The notes under the pieces were generated by a model, which saw nothing but the letters and a program-made list of their open reading frames with translations, made no database searches and was not told where the DNA came from. 64,000 nucleotides of DNA from Bilabrum cf. latius. Its lineage: Eukaryota > Bigyra: Bicosoecida > Bigyra > Bicosoecida. Each line of letters begins with the position of its first letter. The first letter of the stretch is position 1. Positions 1 through 11,552 of the stretch are shown piece after piece. The stretch lies in the NCBI GenBank assembly GCA_965178125.1, contig OZ237741.1, forward strand, positions 248,001 to 312,000, written 5' to 3'. Position numbers and translations under genes: made by a program.

Positions 1-3000
1 CCTCCACTTCCACCTCCGCCCCTCCCTCCGGCAGCACCACCGCGAGCTCCGCGGCGGCCCTGCCCACCAGCAGCGGGAGCCGCAGGTCGCGGCGTGGCTG
101 CATCGCCTGCAGCCCCCAGCTCCACAGCGCCTTTGGCAGCGCCACCACCGGCCCCTGGGGCAGCTGCAGACGCGCCGCTCGCGGCAGAGTCACCGTCGAT
201 GGCGAGCCCGCCAGAGGACTCGTCGGCTGCTTCCTTCAGGGCGGCCAGCTCCTCCTCCGCGGGCTCCTCGTCGGCCTCCAGGTCAATCACCGCAGGAAGG
301 CAGAGCAGGACAGGCGCCTGGCCGCCGCCCGCAGTCGAAGCACCAGACTTGCCCTTGGCCCCGCCGGTCAGCGTGACCCTCGGCCCCCCCTCGCTCTCCG
401 CGATGGTGGCACCCGACCGCACCGCGGCGGCAAACCCGCCCGTCGGCGCCGGAGCCTTGCCGTGCGGCTTCCTCCCGCCCTTGCCTCTGCCGGCCCTCCG
501 GCCTGCCCCACCCCGGGCCTGGCCTCCTGCATCGTCAGCACCCGCCGCAGGCGGAACACCCCCGCTGTGAGTTACAGAGTCCCGGGCCGCCGTCAGGGGG
601 AGCAGCGAGTGCCAGGGAACAAGAACTGGCTTGGGACCGGTCGCGCCGGGGATGGCCAGCCCGCCGGCCCCGGGAGACGCCGCCCCGCCGCTTTCCTCGG
701 CCGAAGCCACGGCCTGCCCGTCGAACAGCACCTCCACGTACTTGCTCTCGGCGTGGACCGCGGTGACGATGCCTCGCTCGCCCAGCGGCCTGGCCCTGTA
801 GGCCAGGTTGGTGACCCGGTCTCCGAGCTGGGGCCCGTCGGCCCACCACCGAGCCGCGCCCTGCGCCTTGCGGCGGCCGTCGGCCACACCATCACCACCG
901 CCGATGTTCCCCACGGATCGCATCTCATCCCCCGCCTCGCGCCCGTACACGCCTTCCGGTGGCACGCCCTTGAGTACCATCCTGCCGGACACGGGCAGGG
1001 CACCGCCGGCGCCCGACTTGCCCTGGGCCCTGAGCTTCCCTCGCACGGATTCGGCGGCCGCCTGCGCCTTTGCCAGCATCAGGACGGCCTTGGGGGCCAG
1101 CACCTCGGACGATGCCCTGGCGAGGGGCATCTTGAAGGTGACCAGCTGCGTCAGCCAGTCCTGCGCCGCGACCATCACGCTGCCGCCGCCCATGTCCCTG
1201 ACGCCAAGCCGCCCGCGGCCCCCCGTGCGCTCGGCCAGGTCCCTGATCGAGGGGAAGGTGTTCGCGTATGCCTCCACAAGGTCGATAGCCCGCTGCGAGT
1301 ACTGCCAGCGGGTGCCTCCGTCTGGGCACTAAGAGCCGCCGTCAGACCAGTCCGGATGGAACGGCGTGCCGTTGTACATGACGGGACGGGCGTAGCCCGG
1401 AAGGAACAAGTAGTGGTTGATCTTGTGCTCCTCTTCTTCGTCGCCGCCGCGCGCCCCGTGTCCCTTGCCCCCGTGGTGCCCTCGGTGGTCCCTGCCCCCG
1501 TGGTGCCCTCGGTGGTCCCTGTCACCGCCGGTGAAGTCTTCTCTCTTGTACACCACTAGGTTCAGCCCGGCGTCGATCTTTGCATCTCCGATCCAGATGC
1601 TGCCCGACATGGCCATAAAGGCCTTCTCCGACAGACCAACCATCTTGGCTGCCACGCGCATGTCAAAGTACTGCTCGGCAAAGTGCTTCACCTGCTGCCT
1701 GCCAAACTCGGGCTCGGCGCCCGCAGCACCGACAAGGGCAACATCGAGGCCCTCCCTCGGCGCGGAAGGATCGGAAGCGGCGGGCCCGGTCTCCTGTACG
1801 GGCGAGTAGCCCACCACAACTCCGTGCGCACCTGCGAGCCTGTCCGGGGCCAGCTTGCTGAACCCCGCGCGCGCGAGCTTCTCGCTCTTGTGCCCCTCAG
1901 GACGGAGGGTCCCGCTGGTAACCTGCACGGGCCGCAACAGCACAACCCTGGACCCGACAGGCAGTCGCTGCTTGAGGGCCTTCCCCTCTGCCTCGGCAAA
2001 CGTGGTGTCCGGGTGTGGGTGACCGGCGAACACGAGCTGCGCGGCCTCCTCCTCCTCGCCGTCGCTGCCCGCCGCCGCAAACACGCGGGTGAGCGTGCCG
2101 GTCCTCGGATCCCGCCTCATGCCCACCAGCTTCCGCACCGTGATGATCAGGCTCACGCCGCCGATCCACACGCCGCACCGCGCGAGAAGGTTGTCCTCGC
2201 TGCCTGTGAGCAGCACCTGGGACTTGTCCGCCGCGCGGGAGAAGAAGCGAACCTTCTCCGAGTGGTCCAGCTGCCTACGGCGAGGCGGCCGCGTGGCGCC
2301 CTCAAACGTGATCTCCGTCTTGCCGTCGGACAGTCCCACGCACATGGCGGGAGCCAGGAACGGCCAGCCGGTGTACACCACAGTACCGAGCAGCGGCACG
2401 GCCTGCTCCGCCGTGGCGGACCCCGCGTTGGCACCGAGGGCGGCTCGGAGCTGCGACGCCCCCTGGTACACCAGGTCGTCCCCAGGTGTGGGTGACCCTG
2501 CCGCGATCTTCCTTAGACCCTCCACGGAGTGCGGCACCGTGCCCGGCAGGTAGCCGCCCAGGAGCGACGGCATGTGCAGGGGGGCCAGCTGCTTGACCTT
2601 TACCTTGCCCTTGGCCGCGGCGCCGCTCCTCCTGGCCTCGTCCTCTGCCTCTTTCCTCTCCTGCAGCAGCATCACGCCAGGCTCGACGTACCCGCCCTGG
2701 CTCGCCTCCTCGTGCAGAGCGTGCTTGCCCATCCCCTGGATCAAACCGAGCATCCGCGACTGGTCGTGCCAGGCCTTGGAGGCCTTGGGTGCCGCGTCAT
2801 GGAGGAGGCGGTTGGCCTCGGGCGTTCTTCCCTGGTCGCTGGCAAAGAGGAGGACCGAGGGCTTCCTGCTTCGGAACGCAACAGTGACCACCTGTGCCTC
2901 AGCCTGCACTGGGGACAGGGGCAGCGTGTGCAGCGTTGGGAACCCGGGAGCGGGGATCTGCGCGCCTTGGCATGGCACGGGCACGAAACCATCGGGGGGC

Positions 3001-6000
3001 AGCTCTGGATTTCTCCAGACCTGCTCCACCGAGTGCTTGCCCAGCAGCGACGGCCAGACGCCCGGCATGGTGGACGGCACCGGCTTGGCGTCGGGGATGG
3101 GCTTGTCCTGGTACTGCATCAGAATGTCCTCCCCGAAGGCGTTCCTGGCGCGCTCCTCCGGAGTGAGCGCGGAAGGGGGGCAGTACTTTTCCACAGCCGC
3201 CCGCATGGCGGTCTCGGGGAGGAAGGGGATGAGCGTGACCCCCTCCCACGGGTTCTTCTTGCCGTTCATATCCACGCGGATGTCTTTCATCAGCGGGAAC
3301 CACTGGGCCAGCGGTGAGGCGCGGTCCTCCATGAGCTTCTGGTAGCACTCGGGCAGGAAGTTGCTCGAGGCTGCGGGGAGGCAGCCCAGCAGCTGCATGA
3401 AGGGGTGGAACGGCCTCGCGTGGTCAAACGTGATCTCGAAGTCCCAGCCAGCCTCGAAGTACTCCTTGCTCCCGGGCAGCGAGTCGTGACCGCCGCCCGC
3501 GCCAGAGGAAGCGCCCTCCGACGCAGAGCCGCCGATCGCTGACAGGCCAGGCACAGGGGCGGCGTACCTGGACAGGTCAGCGAGGTCGCTCGTGAAGGGC
3601 GCGTAGTGGAATGGGAAGAACCAGCTCCAGGAGGGCACCCCTTGGTAGTAGTACAGCATGCACCACTGCAGGCTCTCGGCAAAGGACCGCCGCACAGCGT
3701 GGTGGACCCGCGCGTGCAGCGCAACCCTCATGTCGCACGTCACGCCGAACTTCTCCAGGTAGTACTTCTCCCTCGCGTTGAGGCGGCCCCACTGTGCCAG
3801 CCGACGGAGGACGGCCCCCACTGCCTGGTCCTCGGGCGAGTCGGCCTCGTTGAAGGCGAGGTCGGGCAGGGCGCCAGGCCCCGCCTAGAGGACACCGTCG
3901 GAGGGCACGCTGTTGGCGGGCACCTCGGTCTCGCCAGCCTTCTTGGCGGCGGACGTGTCTGCCGCGCGATCCGTCGCGTCGGCAACGGCGGGGTCAGCGG
4001 CGGGGAGGCCCTCGAGGAACTTGACGGCGGAGCCAGCGCCCACGGCTGAGGCGGCGCCCCCCATGACGCTGCCCTTGCCTGCAGCCTCGCCCCCACTCTC
4101 GCCCTCGCCCTCGTCCACCTTCCTGTCCTAGTCCTCGCCGCGCCCTGACCCGAGGCTGAGCTGCTTGCGGAGCTCCATCGCCCGGAGCACGGCAGCGTCG
4201 GCTGCACCAGCCCCCGAGCTAGGGCCATTCTCGGACTCGACACCCGTGGCAGCGGCCACGGCTGGATCTGCGGCGGCGTACGCCGCGAGCGCGGCCGCGG
4301 CCCCCGTCTTGGCCTTGGGCGCGCCGGTCCCCGTAGCAGCCTTGGCGGCGTTCATGAGCAGCACCTGCGGGTCCACCTCCGCGGTGTAGTCCTGGGTGCC
4401 CACCCGCGCGGGTCCGAATGCTTCCGAGCCGCCACCGTCCTCGTCATCGACGCTCTCAGAGCCGTCGCTGTCGCTTTCCGCGTCATCGGCGGCAGTGGCC
4501 CTCTCGCCCGCCCTCATGGCTCGTCCCTTGCCGTGCCTCCACCCGCCTGTCTGCAGCGCGGCGACCGCCCCCCTAGTGGCCGCATCACGGGCCAATTCCT
4601 CGGGATCGCCCGCCTTCTCCTTGTCCCTCGAGTCCTCGATCTTGCCCATGAGCCTGGCCTCTCTCTTCTGGTCGGACAGCTGCCTCCGCCTGAACTTCTC
4701 CATCTTCTTGTCCCTGGACTTGAAGATCGCCTCCTCCTGCTGCCCCACGTGCTGCAGGATGGGCTCTAGCCGACGGAAGTTGATCTTGCCCTTGTGGCAC
4801 AGGTAGCCCCCCAGGGTGGGCAGCAGACGCCGGTAGGCCTCCATGAGCTCGTCCATGGCGCCCTCTCCGATGTCGAGGGAGGGCAGGTGAGGGATGAAGT
4901 CGTTGCCGCACAGGCAGGTCAGCAGCACCCAGTCGTCGATCGCGCGCTCACCGTCCCATTCGAACGGCAGTGCCGCGGCGAGGTCTGCCGCGGCCTTTTC
5001 TGCAGCGGTGGCTGCTGCCTCTGTGTCCTCGTCGGAGGCAGCGCCGCCACTGGCTGCGGATGCTGCAGCGGCGGCCATGAGCTGCTACTGGCCCGCGACT
5101 ACCCTGGCCTGCTGTGCGGCGCGGTAGGCCGTGGGCATGAGGTCCATCTCGAGGTACTCCCTGAGGATGCCGATGTGCAGGCACTGCCACTTGGTTTTCT
5201 TGGTGGTGCGCTCGGTCTGCTTGGTGGGCAGCTTGGACCTGCCGAACGCCTTGAAGTCGATCTGCTCACGGAGCAGGCTGAAGTTGACCTCATGAGTCGC
5301 CAGGGCCAGCATGATGAGGTCGGCGTCGAGCCCCGCCATGCAGTGCGTCAGGTTGGGGTTGTACCCCGGCTTGCTCTTCATGGCTCTGATGTAGTTCATG
5401 ATCTTGTGCTCACCCTCCCCAGGCACCTCGTGTCCCGAGAAGATGACCTTGGGACCCTGCCAGGCCCGGTCCGTCTCGACCTTCTGCCTTAATAGGAATT
5501 TTAGGTGCTTTGACACCGTGGCCATGAACTCCGTCCCGGGAGTGATGCAGTTGCTGTCGAACACGTTGTCGTCCTCGTCGCCCATCCCCACTGCCTGCCC
5601 CTCCTCCTCGGCCTCCTTGCCCCCCGCCGCTCTCGTCTTGCGCATGGCTGCGGCGGCCTCGGCCTTCAGCTTGATCTGGTCGCGGGCGCTGCGGAACCGG
5701 CGGGACCTCTGCTGGTTCATCTTGGCCCTGGGAGCCACGCCGTCCACGGCGAGGTAGATGAGCTGCTTGGGGCGAGCGAGTCGGACCATCGTGTCGATCT
5801 GCGCCACGACCTTGGCGAGCACGACCTCGTCGCTGAGGCGGGTGCTCAGGCCATCGTTGCCGTGGGTGGCGTTGTGAATCAGTCCATTCATGTCAATATA
5901 CAGGCAATCAAACGCGGCAATGAGCGTGCTGTCCTGGATGGCTTGGTTGATGAGCGGGTACCGCTCGGCCAACCATCGGTAGAACTTTGGAACTCCCTGC

Positions 6001-6199
6001 GAGAAGCAGAAACGGAAAAATACATGAAACATACGATGAAGAACGATTGCCTCTCGCCGAGTGCCAGAGGTGCCACGAGAAGGGCTTTCGATTCTGAGCC
6101 AGTCAACGCGACGATCGGTGTACCAGGCAAACGCGGAGACGGGTCAGTGCCAGTTGATGCATGCAGCAACTAGTGTATAGGCTAGTTAAGACTAACCAT
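1..6199 (-). CDS. XRN1: XRN1-like 5'-3' exoribonuclease, 3' end beyond the window
   Basis: Cytoplasmic 5'-3' exonuclease that degrades decapped RNA. One reading frame stays open from 5996 to base 1, interrupted only by TAG at 5085, 4128, 3885 and 1329, which I read as Gln. After the acceptor at 5997 the protein begins GVPKFYRWLAERYP. Next come the XRN1/2 hallmarks VDGVAPRAKMNQQRSRRFR, FDSNCITPGTEFMA, FSGHEVPGEGEHKIM and GLDADLIMLA, then CGNDFIPHLP and the second conserved block WSWFFPFHYAPF. The segment between these blocks (about 4750-3890) is acidic and low complexity. The start is inferred: ATG at 6199-6197 followed by a GT donor at 6196, a 200-bp intron and acceptor CTCGCAG, giving M|GVPKFYRW. 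The GVPKFYRW start favours XRN1 over XRN2. The C-terminal part is Gly/Ala rich and open to the edge, so no stop is seen. Family identity is secure; the first exon is inference. Confidence 0.93.
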
Positions 6200-6539
6200 G
6201 ACTTGGAGTTGTCTAGTTTCCGGAGATTTCCCTGCAACGGAAGTGGTTTGCTTGGTACAAGCTTCTGCAGTCCTATAAAGTAGAATAGGAAGAAAATCGG
6301 GTCAACTTGTTCCAATGATGTGCTTTATAACGATGGAAAATATCGGTACCACCTTACCTTGTACCAAGAAAACGGGGCAAAAAGTATGTAAGAAGCTTTC
6401 AAAACTGGCCGGAATCGCCGATCCGACCTCGATGGGTTCCGGTTTTCCATCGCGATGACGAGTGCGTTCCCTCCGGTTGGCGCAATTGGCCTTTATCTTG
6501 AATATTGACACACCTGCGCGCTGATTGCGCACTCCAACG
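6200..6539. promoter_or_regulatory. Divergent upstream region of XRN1 and the RanGAP-like gene
   Basis: This 340-bp stretch separates the inferred XRN1 start (- strand) from the RanGAP-like start (+ strand). It is clearly more AT-rich than the flanking coding DNA. I see no convincing TATA box, repeat or RNA gene in it. It presumably carries both promoters and both 5' UTRs. Confidence 0.4.
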
Positions 6540-8318
6540 ATGAGTGCATCATCTGCAGATCCAGGGGCACCGTCACCAGGCAAGGATGCAGCTGGTTCGG
6601 GCGCCCAAAGTGGAACGGCTGCCGCTGCCGAATCCGATCCCGCCCTGGCATTTTTGGACCTGCGGGGTCCCCATGAGCCATTGGATGGTGATCGCGCCAG
6701 AGAATTGGTGAAGTTCTCAGTGGAGCCGCGAAGGGAAGCCGGAACTTTGAAGTTTGTGAAGCGTGTGGCCTTGAGCGGGTGGGGGTTCGACGCGGACGCA
6801 GCCAAAGTTGTGGCGCACGAGCTGCAGTAGCTTCCCGGTCTGGAGCACGTAGAGTTTAGCGATGTCGGGTCTGGTCGGACAGATTCTGACAACATTGCGG
6901 TTTTCACGGTCCTCTCGGAAGCCCTCAGCCCAGCATCCCGCGCGAAGGCCCTGGGGTGCGAGCCTACGGACGAGCGAGCACAGCTCGTGAACATCGACAT
7001 ATCCGACAATGCGGTAGGAATCGGGGCAATCGAGCGGTGGAGGTCCCTGCTGAGCGGAAACCAGCGGCTGCAGCGCATATCGCTGAACAATTGCGGCCTC
7101 AGCGGGGTAGCCATGGAGGCCGTCAACAAAATCCTGCTGCGTCCCGCCGGCGAGACAGTGGCTGACGTGGCCGCCGGCACTGATGGAGACGGCGGTGAAT
7201 TCGCAAAGGCTGCGGACCCCGGGGCAGCGGCAGGGGGTGCGGGGGAGGCTGAGGCCGGGGCCAAGGAGGCGGTGCCAGCCAAGGTCAGGGACATGGGGGG
7301 GGTCGGGGTGCCCACCCGACTGCGGGCGGTGCAGCTGCACAACAACATGGGCGGGAACGACGGCGCCGAGGCGGCCGCTGCTCTGGTCCGGGCTTCTCCC
7401 GAGCTCCGCTTGTTCCGGTTTGCCTCCACGCGGGGCCGGTCGGAGGGCGGTGAGGAGCTGCTGTCCGCCGTGTCAGAGCTGCGGCATCTCGAGCACCTCG
7501 ACGTGTCGGACAACATGTTCAAGTCGGAGAAATGCAGGGAATCGCTGGTGAACATCGTGAAGGGGCCTTCTGCCGACAGCCTGAGGGTCCTAAAGCTGAG
7601 CGACCTGCAGATGGGAGACGCGACCGCCAAGCAGGTGCTGGAGGCTCTGCTGACCGGGGGCGAGGGCGGGGGTGCGTCGTGCCCGCGGCTGGAGGCGTTG
7701 TTCCTCGGTGGCAACGACATCACGGCGGGGGGAGGGGCCAGCAAGCTGCTGGTGCGAGCAGCGCGTGAGCTTCCCTAGCTTAGGCTGCTGTCGGTGCCCA
7801 ACAACGAGCTCGAGTGGGTGGTGGGCGGGCCCCTAGCGGATGCCATCCGGTCCAGGCCTGCGGGCAAGGAGCTAAGGGTGCTTGACGTGTCTGGAAATGG
7901 GCTTGGATCGGCATCCATCACTGAGGTGGCGTGCGCTCTGGCGTCTGGAGCTGCGGGTGCGGAGGCCGTGGCTGCCGCCAAGAAGGAGGAGGAGGCACTG
8001 TGGGCTGCCGGGGAGGCGGAGGGCGAGCCCGAGGGAGGCGAGTACAAGGCTGGGACCAAGAGCGCGCGCGCGATGACTACGAGGGAGAAGGACGAGGCCG
8101 AGCTGGATGTGTCTTCGGTGCGGTTCTCGCTGGACGACAACACGTGCTCTGAGAAGGCGCTCTGCATCGCGAGGAAGGCGATTGAGGGCGTGGCGGGAGG
8201 CAAAGTAGGAACCATCGAGCTGCTGGACCTGTTCGACGACGAGGAAGAGAACGAGGAAGAGCGCGAGAAGATTGCCGATAAGGACCAATGGGACGCGCTC
8301 ATGGTTGAAGACGAGTAA
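6540..8318 (+). CDS. RanGAP-like leucine-rich-repeat protein
   Basis: Probable Ran GTPase-activating protein, which stimulates GTP hydrolysis by Ran for nucleocytoplasmic transport. One frame of 592 residues runs from ATG 6540 to TAA 8316, crossing TAG at 6828 and 7776, both read as Gln. RNI-type leucine-rich repeats are visible (VNIDISDNAVGIGAIERW, LQRISLNNCGLSG, LEHLDVSDNMF, LEALFLGGNDITAGG, LRVLDVSGNGLGS). A strongly acidic tail near the end (DLFDDEEENEEEREK) matches RanGAP layout. The segment FRFASTRGRSEGGEELLSAV aligns in position with the catalytic-arginine loop of RanGAP, but the canonical GRNRLEN motif is not preserved. A long Gly/Ala/Glu insert interrupts the repeats. It could instead be another RNI-type LRR protein; the LRR fold is certain and the RanGAP role likely. 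Confidence 0.75.
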
Positions 8319-8509
8319 GGCAATGGTGCGCGCTTAGGTGCTAGCCAAGGGCTGCGTCGAGCTGCGTCGGGCTGGGTGGTTCCGCTCATCATCAGGTGCG
8401 CGGCAAGACAACGGATCGATGGCCGTGCAAGTCCGTGATAACCCCACGGAAATCCCTTGTTTTGTCTACTTTGATCCTAGTCACATATAAGTACTGATAG
8501 TAGCTACAC

Positions 8510-11230
8510 ATGGACGGCGATAGTGACGCGCTTCGGCTGCAAGCGCTGCGACTCGGCGCAGACTTGGGAGCGATTGCAGCGCGGCGGTTTGCGACAGAAC
8601 AGTCAAGGCGGAGCGTTGGTCTAGTCAGGGCAAACAAAGAACTCAAACAGAATTTGCACGAGGCTGGCGAGGATGGCGCGGGGGTCTATGCATATTTTCA
8701 GTAGAAGCTTGAGGAGTGTTTCCAGCGCATTGCTAGTCTCGAGTAGGAAAATGCTATGGTTCGAGCTGCAGCATCGTAGGCAGAAAAAGAAGCGGGGGAG
8801 CGTGAAACTGAAGCCAGGGCTGAAGCCGAGGCGGCCCTGGCCAAAGCACAGAAGGAATCGGAAGGTCTACAAGACGAGCTTGACAGACTGGTCGAGTTCA
8901 AGACTGCGCGCCAGCACCTGGAAGCCGAAGTCGAGAGGTTATCTACGGCCCTAGCTATGTCGGAGTAGTCAAGAAAAGACGACAACCAGGCAATGGAGCG
9001 AAGGGCAGTGTCTGAGAAAGAACGCCTTCGAGCAGAGACCCTCGACAGGCTTCGGCAGACAAAGGAGGCTATTTTGGCGAGCACAATCGAGTCTCTGGGG
9101 GATACAACTAAGCGAACTCTGGCAGAAAACGAAATGATGACCTCAGAGCTTGCGTTTTAGTCCCAGCAAGCCGAGCTACTCGTTTAGAAGAACGACAAGC
9201 TGGCCGCCGAGTGCAGCGAGCTGTAGCGCACTGTTCGCGAGCTCAGGGAAGAGGCAGCCGAAGGGGCGAGACAGAGGCATGCGCTCCGCAGAGCACTGCG
9301 GTCTTCGGTCACGCAGCTTAAGCAGCTGCGGATGCATCAGGCGAGAAAAGAGGTAGCCGCCAAGCGCGAGGCGAGCGAGCAAGTTGGAGAGGGTGAGCGA
9401 GCACCTCGCCGAGCAAGTGCTGCAAGCGAGGATGGGCGCGAGGCGGAAGGCAAAGGTGAACTAGAGGACACACTGGAGGTAGACATCGAAGCACAGGGCC
9501 GTACATCTGAAGGGGCGGGGGGCGGCAAGGAGCCAGAGACATTGTGCCAGGTTCCGCAACGCAGCGGCGGGATTGCGCGGCGCCCCGTGGCTTCCCCGCT
9601 GACTTCCCGAAGACGACCCGTGCAATCTCGTGGGCTCGCAGCGGGCTCTGGCGCGGCTGCAGGCAGCCCCAAGCCGCCCCCAGGCAGACCGCACATAGGC
9701 GGTGCTGGTGCTGGTGCTGGGGCATCCGGCGGCGCCGCGCTGCGGAACCTCAGCGTGCGCGCTCGCCTGAGGGTGCAAGCCGCCGAGCGGCGTGCAGTGG
9801 AGGCGGAGGCGCAAGCGGAGGAGGCCGTGGCCGCGGCCGACAGGGCAACTCGAGTGGCGGGGGCCACGCAGGGCTTGGTGGGCGAGGTCGTGCTGTCGCT
9901 GGGCACCGCGCTGCAGCGCCTGAAGGAGGGTAAAATCGAAGATCAAGGCAAGGATGGGGACGGCACGCGGGCTCCCGGGGAACAACAGTATAGGAGCGGC
10001 GGGGCTGGCTAGCTGGACGAGGCCCAGTCGCTGTGGATCCGGGGGGACGTGTCCACCGCAGTCGGCATGCTGCTGCGAGTGGCAAGGCAGGCATCTTTGC
10101 GGCTCCGGATGGCCATCGCCAAGGGCGATCTCGTTGTTCCCCCGCGGGAGGGCAGCCGGTCGCCTGAGGGTGGGAGGACGATGCAAGGCGTGGTCAGCGT
10201 GCCTTCGCTCATCACACTGCCAGACCCGCCGTCCGTGCTGGGCGGTCCAAGCGTGACGGACTCGATCGAGCCTGGAAGCGAAGGGGTGAACCAGACCCAG
10301 AACCAGAACCATGCTGGGTTCGCGACGGGAAGCGTGCCCCATGGCGCCCTCCAATCTCGCGAGCTGGAAGGGGCCAGCGTGCCTGATCTGGGCGTGCCCG
10401 GCGATGGCCTGGAGGGCGACCTGGAGGGCGGCGGTTCCGCATACTTGCGCGGCGCCGGTTCACCCCTGCAGGAGCCTTCGACGGCCACCAGTCCCTACCG
10501 CTCCCAGCTGTCCCTTGGGGCAGCGGCGGCGCCGGCGCCGGCGGCGGGGAGCACCGGGGCTGTAGCGTTGCTGTCTGGCGGGGCCAAGGGCTCCATGCAA
10601 GGCGCCGCGCAATCCAAGCAGCATGTTCCGCATAGGCAGTCTGAGGTTGCCATGGCAAAGGGCATCATCAGTGCCCATGGACATGGACATGGGTAGGGAG
10701 CTGGTGCGGGAGCGGGAGCTGGTGCGAGTGCAGGTGGGCTGGGTCCGCAGGGCAGCCTCAGCACCATCTTGCAGGCGCCAGGGGGGGCAGGTGCAGTCGG
10801 AATGTCTAGGTCTAGTAGGGGCAGGGGCAAGACAGGCAGAGTGGATGGGGAAGGGAGGTCTACTGGAACTCGAAGGGGTGTACATGGGGCGGCCAGCGGG
10901 CAGGCGTGGGATGGGGAACGTGGCGACGGAGGGCTAGCCGTCGGTGGCCAACAACTGGGTGGGATGGGGTCGCGCGGCGCCGGTTCTGCAGGCAGGAGGT
11001 CGGGGGCTTCCGCCGCTTCCAGCAGAGGAAGAGGGAGTGGGCTGGCGTCTGCGGGGCGGGAGTCCCTACGCGCGGGCGGTCGGTCGGCCGGTGCCTCTGC
11101 GGCGACTGGCAGTGGCATTGCAGGCCCTGGGGGAAGCAATGGCAGGGGAAGCGGGGCTAGCGGTAATCGAAGCGCATTTGGCCGTTCCTCTGGGGGTTCG
11201 GCGGCTGCGTCTCGAAGGGGAAGTGGGTAA
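8510..11230 (+). CDS. Coiled-coil protein with low-complexity C-terminal half
   Basis: Unrecognised protein of 906 residues. One frame runs from ATG 8510 to TAA 11228 and contains nine in-frame TAG codons (8702, 8744, 8777, 8966, 9158, 9185, 9224, 10010, 10694). Residues about 1-280 form a charged coiled coil (for example LQDELDRLVEFKTARQHLEA and RRAVSEKERLRAETLDRLRQ). Seven of the TAGs lie in this helical part, where Gln is common. A second helix (RARLRVQAAERRAVEAEAQA) follows near residue 420. The last 350 residues are Gly/Ser/Ala rich and probably disordered, with a Gly-Ala run after TAG 10694. No domain identifies a function; the family could be cytoskeletal or ciliary. Confidence is high that this is one gene, low for its role. 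Confidence 0.8.
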
Positions 11231-11552
11231 GGTAAGGCCGGTCGGTGCCGGGGCAGGGGATGTTTCGGGTGGAAAACGAGGGGCTCAGATCCAGGGGGCA
11301 GGGCAGCCCGAGGGCTTGAGCGGAAGGGCAGAACGGTTTGTGCTGTTGTATGTTGTGCATATTGGGGTTCCATAGCGTTCCATCGCGATACGTGCAGCGT
11401 TCGTCACAAGTTGAGCCCAGCACGAGAACGCGGAGTATCCTTGGTCCGACGAAACGAGCCTGTCACAGATTTGCAAAGGCCTCGTGTTGCCAGTCATGAT
11501 GCGGCGTTAGGCTGTCGGATTAAATAATGTACTGCGCAAGTCGTTCCATAGG
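11231..11552. other. Intergenic region upstream of panC
   Basis: This 322-bp gap lies between the TAA of the coiled-coil gene and the pantothenate synthetase ATG. It is more AT-rich than its surroundings, especially 11330-11550. I see no RNA gene, repeat or conserved ORF in it. It presumably holds the 3' UTR of one gene and the promoter of the other. Confidence 0.35.

Noticed and set aside
462-1559. 365-residue plus-strand ORF at the left edge
   Set aside because: Opposite strand of the open XRN1 C-terminal frame; Pro/Arg-rich composition typical of shadows in GC-rich DNA.
5996-6032. ATG at 6032 as XRN1 start
   Set aside because: The ten extra residues come from pyrimidine-rich sequence ending CTCGCAG immediately before the conserved GVPKFYRW, so they look intronic.
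6302-7744. 480-residue minus-strand ORF over the RanGAP-like gene
   Set aside because: Antisense shadow of the LRR gene; Ser/Arg/Pro composition and no motif.
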